A stretch of DNA of 64,000 nucleotides from an uncultured Phocaeicola sp. (GTDB lineage: Bacteria; Bacteroidota; Bacteroidia; Bacteroidales; Bacteroidaceae), in NCBI GenBank assembly GCA_944319745.1, contig CALUET010000009.1:1-64000 (forward strand). Direction: 5' to 3'. The translations under genes were made by a program, and so were the position numbers. Below are positions 1 through 7,388 of the stretch, one piece after another (the stretch's first letter is position 1; each line of letters begins with the position of its first letter). The notes below the pieces were generated by a model. It searched no databases. It saw only the letters and a list, made by a program, of their open reading frames with translations, and was not told where the DNA came from.

Positions 1-125
1 CGCGTTACTCACCCGTGCGCCGGTCGCCATCAATCCCAGTAAACTGGAATCATGATGCCCCTCGACTTGCATGTGTTAAGCCTGTAGCTAGCGTTCATCC
101 TGAGCCAGGATCAAACTCTTCTTTG
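1..125 (-). rRNA. rrs: 16S ribosomal RNA, 5' end only (gene runs off the left edge)
   Basis: The reverse complement holds the universal 16S start (AGAGTTTGATCCTGGCTCAG at 99-118) followed by GATGAACGCTAGCTACAGGC and the conserved CGGCGCACGGGTGAGTAACGCG block at the window edge. Only about 125 nt of the 5' end are present, so the rest of the rRNA operon lies to the left. The exact mature 5' end is uncertain by a few bases. The sequence is typical of Bacteroidales, but the V1 loop alone does not give a species. Confidence 0.97.
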
Positions 126-315
126 TATTTTCTTTTTTTCTTCTTACCGGCCGCCTGAAAAAAACGGCCGCTATTTCCTGACACCGGATATCGGATCCCT
201 ATCATGGTGAATCCATGACAGAAATCGACGGTTCTCTCTTTTTTCTCTGCGTATGTTTATCTTAAGTCTATCATATAACGATGCTTGCCGGAATATCTCC
301 CCCGAAAAGCGAGTG

Positions 316-347
316 CAAAAGTAATGCCTTTTTTATTACACTCCAAA
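316..347 (-). promoter_or_regulatory. Probable rRNA operon promoter (Bacteroidetes -33/-7 type)
   Basis: On the minus strand a TTTG (344-347) is followed after 20 nt by TACTTTTG (316-323), a match to TTTG-N19/20-TAnnTTTG. Transcription would start near 310, giving a leader of about 185 nt before mature 16S. The region from 126 to about 300 is therefore rRNA leader; 350-700 is very AT-rich and I see no gene in it. Confidence 0.7.
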
Positions 348-704
348 TGTTTCTGAAAATATTTTTCGGAAAAAAATTAAAATATCATATGGTATTTTAC
401 TGAAAGCGCTTTATTATCACAAGATTATAAAAGATATATTTTCAAAAAAGAATAAATTCTCTAAAATAAAATTCGCCCCAAAAGATTCCATTACACCTTT
501 GTATAATATATAATAGAACGGTTATTTCGTACAGAAGAGAAAATATACAAATGAAAAAATATGTGATATGTTCTTTTCAAACTCAAGCGATATAAAATAA
601 ATTTTCCTCATCAAACAAATATCATCACTAAATCATTTTTATTAAAAAAACAGTTTTTGAAGAAAAAAGATGCAGAACCTTTTCTGTTTTTAAAAGATTT
701 GCTC

Positions 705-712
705 TATCTTTG
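705..712 (+). promoter_or_regulatory. -7 element for rpmE2
   Basis: TATCTTTG fits the Bacteroidetes -7 motif TAnnTTTG. The -33 region has no clean TTTG. The predicted start near 718 leaves a leader of about 80 nt before the L31 gene, long enough for regulation, although I see no strong hairpin in it. Confidence 0.6.
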
Positions 713-796
713 CAAGCCGAAATATACCATTACACGAGCAATAAGATTGTTACCACAATAATCAAACGTAAATAATAACAATAAAAGCATATAAAA

Positions 797-1048
797 ATGA
801 AAAAAGGTATTCATCCCGAAAATTACCGCCCGGTAGTTTTCAAAGATATGTCGAATGGAGATATGTTCTTATCTCGTTCTACTTGTGCAACGAAAGATAC
901 GATCGAATTCGAAGGCGAAACTTATCCATGTGTAAAGCTAGAAATTTCAAGTTCTTCTCATCCGTTCTACACAGGTAAATCTAAGTTAGTAGATACTGCA
1001 GGACGTGTTGATAAGTTTATGAACCGTTACAATCGCATTAAAAAGTAA
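797..1048 (+). CDS. rpmE2: 50S ribosomal protein L31 type B (zinc-independent form)
   Basis: This 83-residue protein is L31 of the type B (YkgM/RpmE2) class: it begins [17 protein letters not shown] and carries the conserved [18 protein letters not shown] segment near the C-terminus. Type A L31 binds zinc through CxxC cysteines. Here the only two cysteines (near residues 30 and 45) are not in such pairs, so the ribosome can use it without zinc. It is monocistronic, with its own -7 element upstream and a strong hairpin terminator directly downstream. Length and start agree with the family. Confidence 0.95.
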   Translation: MKKGIHPENYRPVVFKDMSNGDMFLSRSTCATKDTIEFEGETYPCVKLEISSSSHPFYTGKSKLVDTAGRVDKFMNRYNRIKK

Positions 1049-1064
1049 TTGAGTAATAAAAATA

Positions 1065-1104
1065 AAACAGAGAAGGCTGTCTTTTGACAGCCTTCTCTGT
1101 TTTT
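1065..1104. terminator. Bidirectional intrinsic terminator between rpmE2 and the hmu operon
   Basis: A perfect 15-bp stem (1067-1081 paired with 1086-1100) around a TTTT loop, with T-runs on one side and A-runs on the other. It can stop rpmE2 (plus) and the haem operon (minus), which converge here. Confidence 0.9.
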
Positions 1105-1121
1105 ACATATACCCATCTTTA

Positions 1122-1277
1122 TTAAACCCGCAAGAAAAATCCTCCCAAAACAATATCCAAAAGAAAAGAACAAGAATATAAAAAAGGCATTGCGACCATT
1201 GCATTACCCAACAGCCACAATGCCCAAAGAGAACAAAAAACAAAAGTTATAATTGGAGAATTACTCCTCTGGTACAT
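1122..1277 (-). CDS. Candidate small membrane protein (51 aa) closing the hmu operon
   Basis: An ORF that begins MYQRSNSPIITFVFCSL overlaps the last 17 nt of hmuV in another frame and ends 18 nt before the shared terminator. The product would be almost entirely hydrophobic, with two predicted membrane segments (about residues 8-26 and 28-47) and a basic last few residues (FFLRV). I do not recognise it. In favour of a real gene are its place between hmuV and the terminator, the translational overlap that is common in operons, and the membrane-like composition. Against it are its size and the lack of any recognised homologue. A longer in-frame start at 1304 exists but overlaps hmuV more. Confidence 0.4.
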   Translation of the reverse strand: MYQRSNSPIITFVFCSLWALWLLGNAMVAMPFLYSCSFLLDIVLGGFFLRV

Positions 1278-1605
1278 AAATAATCTCGCCGTTCTCCAAC
1301 TCATACGCTATTCCAACCTTCTTTCCTTTCTTCCCGCTTTTAGAAGATTGGTCACTGCTAGGAGTATAACGGTTGATTTGTTTTCCTTCTTTCGTAATAA
1401 TTTCCATATTCTCTTTACCCGGATTTTTTACGATAGTAAAGTCTTTATCGGTAAAAACTTCTGTCATATTCATATGCATTACCATGGCAACCATCAAAGA
1501 GACTGCAAAGACCATGGCGACATCAAACAGATTGACTACTACACTCAACGGATCAGAATCTTCTTCTTTCTTAAAGAAACTCACTCGACGGGCACGCTTT
1601 CTCAT
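1261..1605 (-). CDS. hmuV: HmuV-like DUF2149 protein (ExbD-like partner of HmuU)
   Basis: A 114-residue protein with a basic N-terminus (MRKRARRVSFFKKEED), one membrane segment at about residues 20-45 that contains an aspartate (NLFDVAMVFAVSLMVAM), and a small soluble tail with a GKQINRYTPSSDQSSKSGKKGK stretch split by glycine. This is the DUF2149 pattern found next to MotA/TolQ/ExbB proteins in Bacteroidetes haem loci. The intramembrane aspartate and single TM resemble ExbD, so it probably forms a proton-driven motor with the preceding gene. Its ATG overlaps the hmuU stop (ATGA). Gene name by synteny with the Porphyromonas gingivalis hmuYRSTUV order. Confidence 0.85.
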   Translation of the reverse strand: MRKRARRVSFFKKEEDSDPLSVVVNLFDVAMVFAVSLMVAMVMHMNMTEVFTDKDFTIVKNPGKENMEIITKEGKQINRYTPSSDQSSKSGKKGKKVGIAYELENGEIIYVPEE

Positions 1606-2195
1606 GCTTTTTCCCCCTTTTCTATCAATATCCGAGAAACATAATCCAAATTATTCACACATTTTGCATACCAACGTTGCTTGAATTGCATCGATACAAG
1701 TCCTACCGCACTGACAACAAGACCTACAACAGTTGTTGCAAACACCACCTGCATATTGTATGCCATTCCCGCAATATCACCTGTCGACAGCCCGACAAGC
1801 GCCGGACTCATTGCAATCAATGTTCCTATTAGTCCAAGCACCGGACCTAATTTTGAGAGCATTTTGGATAATGACACATCTTTCTCCGCCTCAACTTCAA
1901 ACTTTGAAATTACAAAATCTGCATAATCTTCATCAACAGGGCGGCTCAACATGTCACGTAAATAACCAACGTAAAGAGAATTATCTTTAGCAGGAAGTAT
2001 CTGTTTCAATTCCTCAACCTTTCCATCTTTTATCAGTCCGTCAAACATTTTATCGTTTTTACGTTTTGTAATATACATATTGTATGTACCGCCGATCAAG
2101 ATCAAAGCGCGTACAAAAAGAAAAAGCAGAATAATAACATCGGGTATTAGTAAACTATTTGCCACCCAAAAAAGCATTTTCGATATAAATTCCAT
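1602..2195 (-). CDS. hmuU: HmuU-like MotA/TolQ/ExbB proton-channel family protein
   Basis: A 197-residue protein with three membrane regions: about residues 12-35 (LLIPDVIILLFLFVRALIL), then after a cytoplasmic loop about 108-135 (LSKMLSKLGPVLGLIGTLI) and 145-170 (VVFATTVVGLVVSAVGLVS). The LGPVLGLIGTLIAMSPAL and TTVVGL motifs are diagnostic of the MotA/TolQ/ExbB family. With HmuV it should make a motor that energises either HmuR at the outer membrane or HmuS in the periplasm. It is distinct from the general exbB at 16031-16750. It lies 15 nt after hmuT and overlaps hmuV by 4 nt. Confidence 0.88.
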   Translation of the reverse strand: MEFISKMLFWVANSLLIPDVIILLFLFVRALILIGGTYNMYITKRKNDKMFDGLIKDGKVEELKQILPAKDNSLYVGYLRDMLSRPVDEDYADFVISKFEVEAEKDVSLSKMLSKLGPVLGLIGTLIAMSPALVGLSTGDIAGMAYNMQVVFATTVVGLVVSAVGLVSMQFKQRWYAKCVNNLDYVSRILIEKGEKA

Positions 2196-2210
2196 AACTC
2201 AAATTTTTAT

Positions 2211-2915
2211 TTATTTTGTTTTCTTTCTCTTATTCCATTTCTGAATAAACGGATATTTCAAGTAACTCCAAACGTATCCTATGATAAACAAGCCCACAAA
2301 CAAAGAGAGTGCAAGTATAATTGCATTCCAATTGACAGGCTCATCGACTGCAGCATAAACCGTCTTCCCGTTAACCGTAGTAAGCAATCCTAAAGCACAA
2401 ACAAACAGACTGACCAAAAAATGTATCTCCAAGCGCAGATCTTTTTCCGGAACCAAATATTTCACCAGCCGGGCTAATACCGGGATAGCAATGAAAGCAA
2501 TGACTGCAAAAATATAGGCTACTGATGCAAATGAGATTCCAACAAATGTAAATATCGCCTCGGTCAATCCATAAAACATTACGGGGAACAGCAACAAACT
2601 GGGATACCACCACAGCAATTTTGCCCACCAAGGATTCTTTTTCCCGTAAAGACCGCGTAAATAAGTGACGCAAAATCCAAAACAAAGAGCCGATTCTAAA
2701 GTTATAATAACAGCCATGTTTTGCAAAGCCACCGTATTCTGCAGATAATCTGCTATCTGAGTTTTAGACTGAAGAATAGCATACGGATAAGAAAGTACGG
2801 TAAAGACAGCCACAATGAAGCCGTAAATTCCGGCCTGCCACCATTTCCATAAACTAAGTTTAAAAACGCAGTTTATGACAATAAACAGCATCAATATGAG
2901 AATGATTTGCTCCAT
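2211..2915 (-). CDS. hmuT: HmuT-like integral membrane protein of the haem operon
   Basis: A 234-residue polytopic membrane protein with about six hydrophobic segments (for example IILILMLFIVINCVFKL at the start, AGIYGFIVAVFTVLSYPYA, LLLFPVMFYGLTEAIFTFVG, VAYIFAVIAFIAIPVLARLV, FLVSLFVCALGLLTTV and AIILALSLFVGLFIIGYVW) and a basic C-terminus KWNKRKKTK. I used the ATG at 2915, since the slightly longer frame opens with TTG. No catalytic motif is visible. The hmuT name rests on its place between the CobN-like gene (11 nt upstream) and the TolQ-like gene. Its role is unknown; a channel or scaffold for HmuS is an inference. Confidence 0.75.
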   Translation of the reverse strand: MEQIILILMLFIVINCVFKLSLWKWWQAGIYGFIVAVFTVLSYPYAILQSKTQIADYLQNTVALQNMAVIITLESALCFGFCVTYLRGLYGKKNPWWAKLLWWYPSLLLFPVMFYGLTEAIFTFVGISFASVAYIFAVIAFIAIPVLARLVKYLVPEKDLRLEIHFLVSLFVCALGLLTTVNGKTVYAAVDEPVNWNAIILALSLFVGLFIIGYVWSYLKYPFIQKWNKRKKTK

Positions 2916-2926
2916 ACTCAATACTT

Positions 2927-5900
2927 TTATCTCTGATTTTGTGAACGTTTCTTCTTTAATATGACCAATAAGACGATGAATGCCAACAAAACAATACCCA
3001 CAACCGGAGCACCACTCAGGTTACTTTTTTCTTCCTCGCCCTGATCTACCGATCCTACACGGTCCTTCTTCAACGTCACTCCATTCTGAATGTTTTCATC
3101 GGAAACAGCAGCTTCTTTCATTTCATCCAAGCGCTGTTTGTAGACTACTGCTTGCTGACGATCCACATTGTCGGCAATAAAATCCTGAAGCTTCGCATTA
3201 TTATCGGAAAAACCTCCGCCCGAAGTCCCAAACTTAGCGACAAGTTCCGTATGAAGGCCCGCGATATTTTTCAATTGTTCCGAAGAAGCTTTCCAATATC
3301 CCTTGCGCGCTGTTTCCATCATAACGGCAGTCATGTTTTCAAGAGCTGCGGGATTTTTTCCTTCGAAGAAGTTCCGGACACCCAAATGATGCGTATCTTT
3401 TACATAAACATCATAAATTTCATTCCACAGTTCCTGATCCACTGCTTCAGGCTTCATCACATTCCAGCCGTAAGTATTCTGTACAATTTCAGAAATTGTG
3501 CTTGCCGCTCCGGCATCCCCTTTCATCTTTTCTTTAATGTAGTTGGGATTTAAGATCGTTGTTCGGCTTTCTACTCCGATAGCTTCCTTTACTTCCTGCA
3601 TACGGACGTTGTTCCTGTTCCGATAATCACTTAGGTAAGCATCCGGATCTTTCCCGGTTACACTGCGAACAGCCAGGTTCATTCCTCCCATGAACTCGTA
3701 AACATGATCCAAACTTAAGGCTCCCCACGTATTACTCTGCCGGGGTTGTATCACAGCATCGGTACGTGTCAAAGCAGCCTCGAAAGCATACTGGCGGAAA
3801 GCTTCCCAGTTTTTCTCACTGCCATAGTATGCTCCCATGTTATTCAAGTAGGTATCTGCAATTTCTTTCTCGTTATCCCAGCGATCACCTGCCATTACCA
3901 TCCCTTGAATGCCGGTACCATAGCCGCCATTTACCCCGCCAAATACACGGAAGGTCGACATTTCCCGGGCATCTTTCGGGGTTAAACCTTTTTCTATCAG
4001 TGCGCGTTCCGTCTCAACAATCCCGGCTGCCACTTGATTTTCGTACACGTCGTCTTTGGCTGCAGCAGCCATTTCTACGGCACGATTAATCAGGAACAGA
4101 CGTGAAGCGGCCAAATCTCGCAACTGTCCGCTGGTTTGCACAACCACGTCAATGCGCGGCCGTCCCAGTTCTTTCGACGGGATCAGGCGTATATCGTTTA
4201 CACGTCCGAAAGCATCACGTATCGGCTCTACTCCAAGCATATATAATATTTGAGCAACAGTAGCGCCTTCCGTTTCAATAAACTCCCCGCTCCACAACGT
4301 ATAACTTACCTTTCTTGGAATAGAATCGTTGTGACGTTTTTTGTACATCGCGATGGTGTTTTCCGCCAAACGCTTGCCCTTTTCCCAAGCAGCTTCGGAA
4401 GGAGTTGCTTCGGCATTGATGGAATATAAATTACGTCCCGTCGGCAATGTATTCGGATTGGCTATCGGATCACCACCGGGAGAAGGATGTGTATAGCCTC
4501 CGTTCAGGGCGTTTATCATGCTTCCCAGCTCTTTTTCCGGGCTTTCAAGCAATGCTTTCCGATAATTACCTACGTTCTTTATCGCACGTTCCACTTCCAT
4601 AATGGCCAAAGCCTTGTTTATTTCGTCTTTGGTATAGTCTTTCTTTTTCATCATCTTCGACATCATTGCAGCCATTCCCGACTGGGGTTGCGCCTTAGAA
4701 TGAGAAGAAGCGCTATCCGGTTTCTCGGCCGATTTCGAATCATGCCCCATCATCGCGGCTTCCATTCTACGAAGAGCGGCTGAATCGGCTCCCATCTTTT
4801 TGGCCATTTCAAGTGCTTTTTGGGGAGACATTCCTTTTCCCATCTCGCGCATCTTACGCTTCATTGTTTCAGAGATTCCGCTTCCGCCGTCCTTTTTCCC
4901 GGAAGCTTTCGGAGCGCCTCCGCTCATTTCTATCATCATCTTCTCCGAAGATTTCCCTTGCATGTCTTCAGCTGCCGCCATCATCATTGCCATCAGTCCG
5001 TCCCCATCTACCCGCGATGAAGTAATTTCACGAGCTTTCTGCAGTTCTTCCATCGTGATGCCTGCCGTTCTGCAAATCAATTCATCGGTTCCTTCAACGG
5101 CATTCGTCAACAAATGTGTAACCAGTGCACGAGAAGGATTCAAGTAAGTTCGTGTAAAAATGGAACGATGTTTTTCCACCTGGTCGCCGGCCTTCCCTCT
5201 CAATTTATCAAGCGAAAGCAGACTGTAAGCGATAGGTTCTACCGACATTGCATAGACACTCGACTCGATACGCGCTGGCTCATAAGGTACTCCCATGGTA
5301 TAAAGTTGTCCGGTGATCTTCTCATTTGCCAGTTCTTCCGCAAAATTTTCCACCCGTGCAACTTCATCTTCCGTATAGGGTACTGCCGAAATGCTGTCCA
5401 ATTCAAGGTCGCGATGTATCCCCATCTTCACCGTCAGTTCCTTCACCTTCAACGATGCTTTATCCAAAGCTCCTTCAGCAACATGTTCCTCTCCCAGCAG
5501 GTTATTATAATTCTTTATCGCCTCATTCAGTTCACGATAATCATTTCTAACCCCGCTTTCCATGAAAGGTGGTGTAAGATACGACTGTAATCCCGCATAA
5601 GAACGGCGTTTGGCGATGATTCCTTCTCCCACGTTTCCGATAGAATATATATAGAAATGAGGTAAAGTACCGACTAAACGGTCCGGCCAATCGTTGTTGC
5701 ATAAAGCCACTTGCTTCCGCGGAGTAAACTCAAGACTGCCGTGTGTACCGAAATGTATCAAAGCATCTGCCTTAAAACCATGCTGTACCCACAAATAAGA
5801 AGCGATATAAGTATGTGGAGGAGCGGCATCCGTTCCGTGCACAATCTTAAATGAATTGGTTCCCGCGCCGGCGGCATTCTGCGGAAGGAGCACAACGTTT

Positions 5901-7363
5901 CCGAACTGCAAACGGGCCACTCCCAGTTTCCCGTCGGGCGTTGTCATATAACTTCCGGGGAATTCGCCATTGGCATCCACCACTTCCTGATACAGTTCTG
6001 CCGGCAAACTCTCTTTAACCCAGCTTTCGTATTGTGATTTCGTAATAAGCTCCGGGTGGCCGGACTTCATAAATTTGTCGAAAGCTCCTTCAGCATACAA
6101 ATTAAAGACCGCCCCCTGTTCCTGAATCATCCGTCCGAGTTCCTGGCTTCCGGCGGGAAGTCCGTCCACACGATAGCCTTCCTTTTTCAAACGCAATAAG
6201 AGATTATACAGAGAAGGAACGACTTCCATTCCTCCCGCAGTCAGCGCATTTAGCCCCGGTCCTTTATAATAATATATCGCTACGCGCTTTTCCGCATTCG
6301 GTTTTCTCTGCAGAGCTATGTAATTATTTACCGTTTGAACGAATCCTTCCAAACGATCCGGGATCGCAAACGCATGCTGCAATCCCTCATCATCCATGTA
6401 ATGTCCGAACAAAGCATACGGTCGAATCGCTCCGTCTATCTCCGGCGTTACCACACTTTGTGAAAGAAACCCTCCATTCATTCCCATCGGATCGTTTTCC
6501 CATTCCTCGACCAAACGATTCACATTCAGCGGGGCAAAGAGCGGAATATTGCGTTCCGACAAATAATCGACCATATAATCTCCCATACGGCCGTGGGCCA
6601 TATTAATCACAGCCGAAGGCTTTACCGAATCAATATACTCACGAACGAACGTACGCATCGCGCGAACCGGATAAACCACATTCCCTGTTTCTTCCAAACG
6701 ACGAATCAAATCGGTAGGTTCTCCCATTTGCCCGGTAAGTATGATGCGGGGTGCATCGTCTTTCCACAGGCCGTTCTTTTTAAGGAAGGCGTTGTATTCC
6801 GACACCGAATTAAAACCTAACGCCTCATTGTCGGCGTCTTTCGGATCAGCATGGTAGATCATGTCGTTCGGACTCTCCATCACTTGCTCCGGAGCATGGA
6901 CAGATATTATTTTTTTATCGATCCGTTGCCGAACATAATTCAGCATACTCCGATAATTCCGGCGGCCTCCGTTGGCCAGATACCCTCGCAACGTTTCAAA
7001 TGATGCGGAATCGACCGAACAAATATTATTCGCCGGATTTGTTGCCGCAGTGGTTAATACCGGCAGACCTTTATCGGCAGCCTCCTGTATCACCGCGCGC
7101 TGATCTTCCGTAATGCGCAGGCCCATTCCGTTGATAAACACCATATCGTAATCGCCGATATGCTTCACATCGTCTACATTCAGCTCGCTTATCTTGATAA
7201 ACGAATTGTCATTTGCCTTGGAGATTTCGCCCAGATTAATGACTTGATAGTTTAAAAATCCTATTTTTGTGGCGCTGAACCAACTACTCCAAACAACAAA
7301 CATCAATAAAAGCAGCACAAGAATGCTTGATGTCCATACAATCTTCTTTTTTGTTTTCTTCAT
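2927..7363 (-). CDS. hmuS: HmuS, membrane-anchored CobN/magnesium-chelatase-like haem-processing protein
   Basis: A 1478-residue member of the CobN/BchH family, which handles metal insertion or removal in tetrapyrroles. The CobN signature HFGTHGSLEFTPRK lies near residues 538-551 and is followed by a GNVGEGIIAKRR motif. Unlike cobaltochelatase subunits it has an N-terminal signal anchor (KKTKKKIVWTSSILVLLLL) and a C-terminal anchor (PVVGIVLLAFIVLLVIL then KKKRSQNQR). Basic ends predict that both termini are cytoplasmic and the enzyme body is periplasmic. Between about residues 785 and 905 is a low-complexity insert with 22 methionines and many lysines. HmuS homologues have been reported to take iron out of haem anaerobically (recalled from literature, not checked). 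No CobS/CobT or cobalamin genes are nearby, which supports the haem role. It follows hmuR by 25 nt. Confidence 0.92.
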   Translation of the reverse strand: MKKTKKKIVWTSSILVLLLLMFVVWSSWFSATKIGFLNYQVINLGEISKANDNSFIKISELNVDDVKHIGDYDMVFINGMGLRITEDQRAVIQEAADKGLPVLTTAATNPANNICSVDSASFETLRGYLANGGRRNYRSMLNYVRQRIDKKIISVHAPEQVMESPNDMIYHADPKDADNEALGFNSVSEYNAFLKKNGLWKDDAPRIILTGQMGEPTDLIRRLEETGNVVYPVRAMRTFVREYIDSVKPSAVINMAHGRMGDYMVDYLSERNIPLFAPLNVNRLVEEWENDPMGMNGGFLSQSVVTPEIDGAIRPYALFGHYMDDEGLQHAFAIPDRLEGFVQTVNNYIALQRKPNAEKRVAIYYYKGPGLNALTAGGMEVVPSLYNLLLRLKKEGYRVDGLPAGSQELGRMIQEQGAVFNLYAEGAFDKFMKSGHPELITKSQYESWVKESLPAELYQEVVDANGEFPGSYMTTPDGKLGVARLQFGNVVLLPQNAAGAGTNSFKIVHGTDAAPPHTYIASYLWVQHGFKADALIHFGTHGSLEFTPRKQVALCNNDWPDRLVGTLPHFYIYSIGNVGEGIIAKRRSYAGLQSYLTPPFMESGVRNDYRELNEAIKNYNNLLGEEHVAEGALDKASLKVKELTVKMGIHRDLELDSISAVPYTEDEVARVENFAEELANEKITGQLYTMGVPYEPARIESSVYAMSVEPIAYSLLSLDKLRGKAGDQVEKHRSIFTRTYLNPSRALVTHLLTNAVEGTDELICRTAGITMEELQKAREITSSRVDGDGLMAMMMAAAEDMQGKSSEKMMIEMSGGAPKASGKKDGGSGISETMKRKMREMGKGMSPQKALEMAKKMGADSAALRRMEAAMMGHDSKSAEKPDSASSHSKAQPQSGMAAMMSKMMKKKDYTKDEINKALAIMEVERAIKNVGNYRKALLESPEKELGSMINALNGGYTHPSPGGDPIANPNTLPTGRNLYSINAEATPSEAAWEKGKRLAENTIAMYKKRHNDSIPRKVSYTLWSGEFIETEGATVAQILYMLGVEPIRDAFGRVNDIRLIPSKELGRPRIDVVVQTSGQLRDLAASRLFLINRAVEMAAAAKDDVYENQVAAGIVETERALIEKGLTPKDAREMSTFRVFGGVNGGYGTGIQGMVMAGDRWDNEKEIADTYLNNMGAYYGSEKNWEAFRQYAFEAALTRTDAVIQPRQSNTWGALSLDHVYEFMGGMNLAVRSVTGKDPDAYLSDYRNRNNVRMQEVKEAIGVESRTTILNPNYIKEKMKGDAGAASTISEIVQNTYGWNVMKPEAVDQELWNEIYDVYVKDTHHLGVRNFFEGKNPAALENMTAVMMETARKGYWKASSEQLKNIAGLHTELVAKFGTSGGGFSDNNAKLQDFIADNVDRQQAVVYKQRLDEMKEAAVSDENIQNGVTLKKDRVGSVDQGEEEKSNLSGAPVVGIVLLAFIVLLVILKKKRSQNQR

Positions 7364-7388
7364 GTTCTCTTTATATTAATCGTATTCA

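Noticed and set aside
4487..5590. Long antisense ORFs inside hmuS (up to 158 codons)
   Set aside because: Shadows of the strongly coding minus strand; His/Cys/Arg-rich text without domains.
2927..7363. Cobaltochelatase CobN for vitamin B12
   Set aside because: No cobalamin genes nearby, two membrane anchors, and the hmuY/hmuR/hmuTUV context all point to haem.
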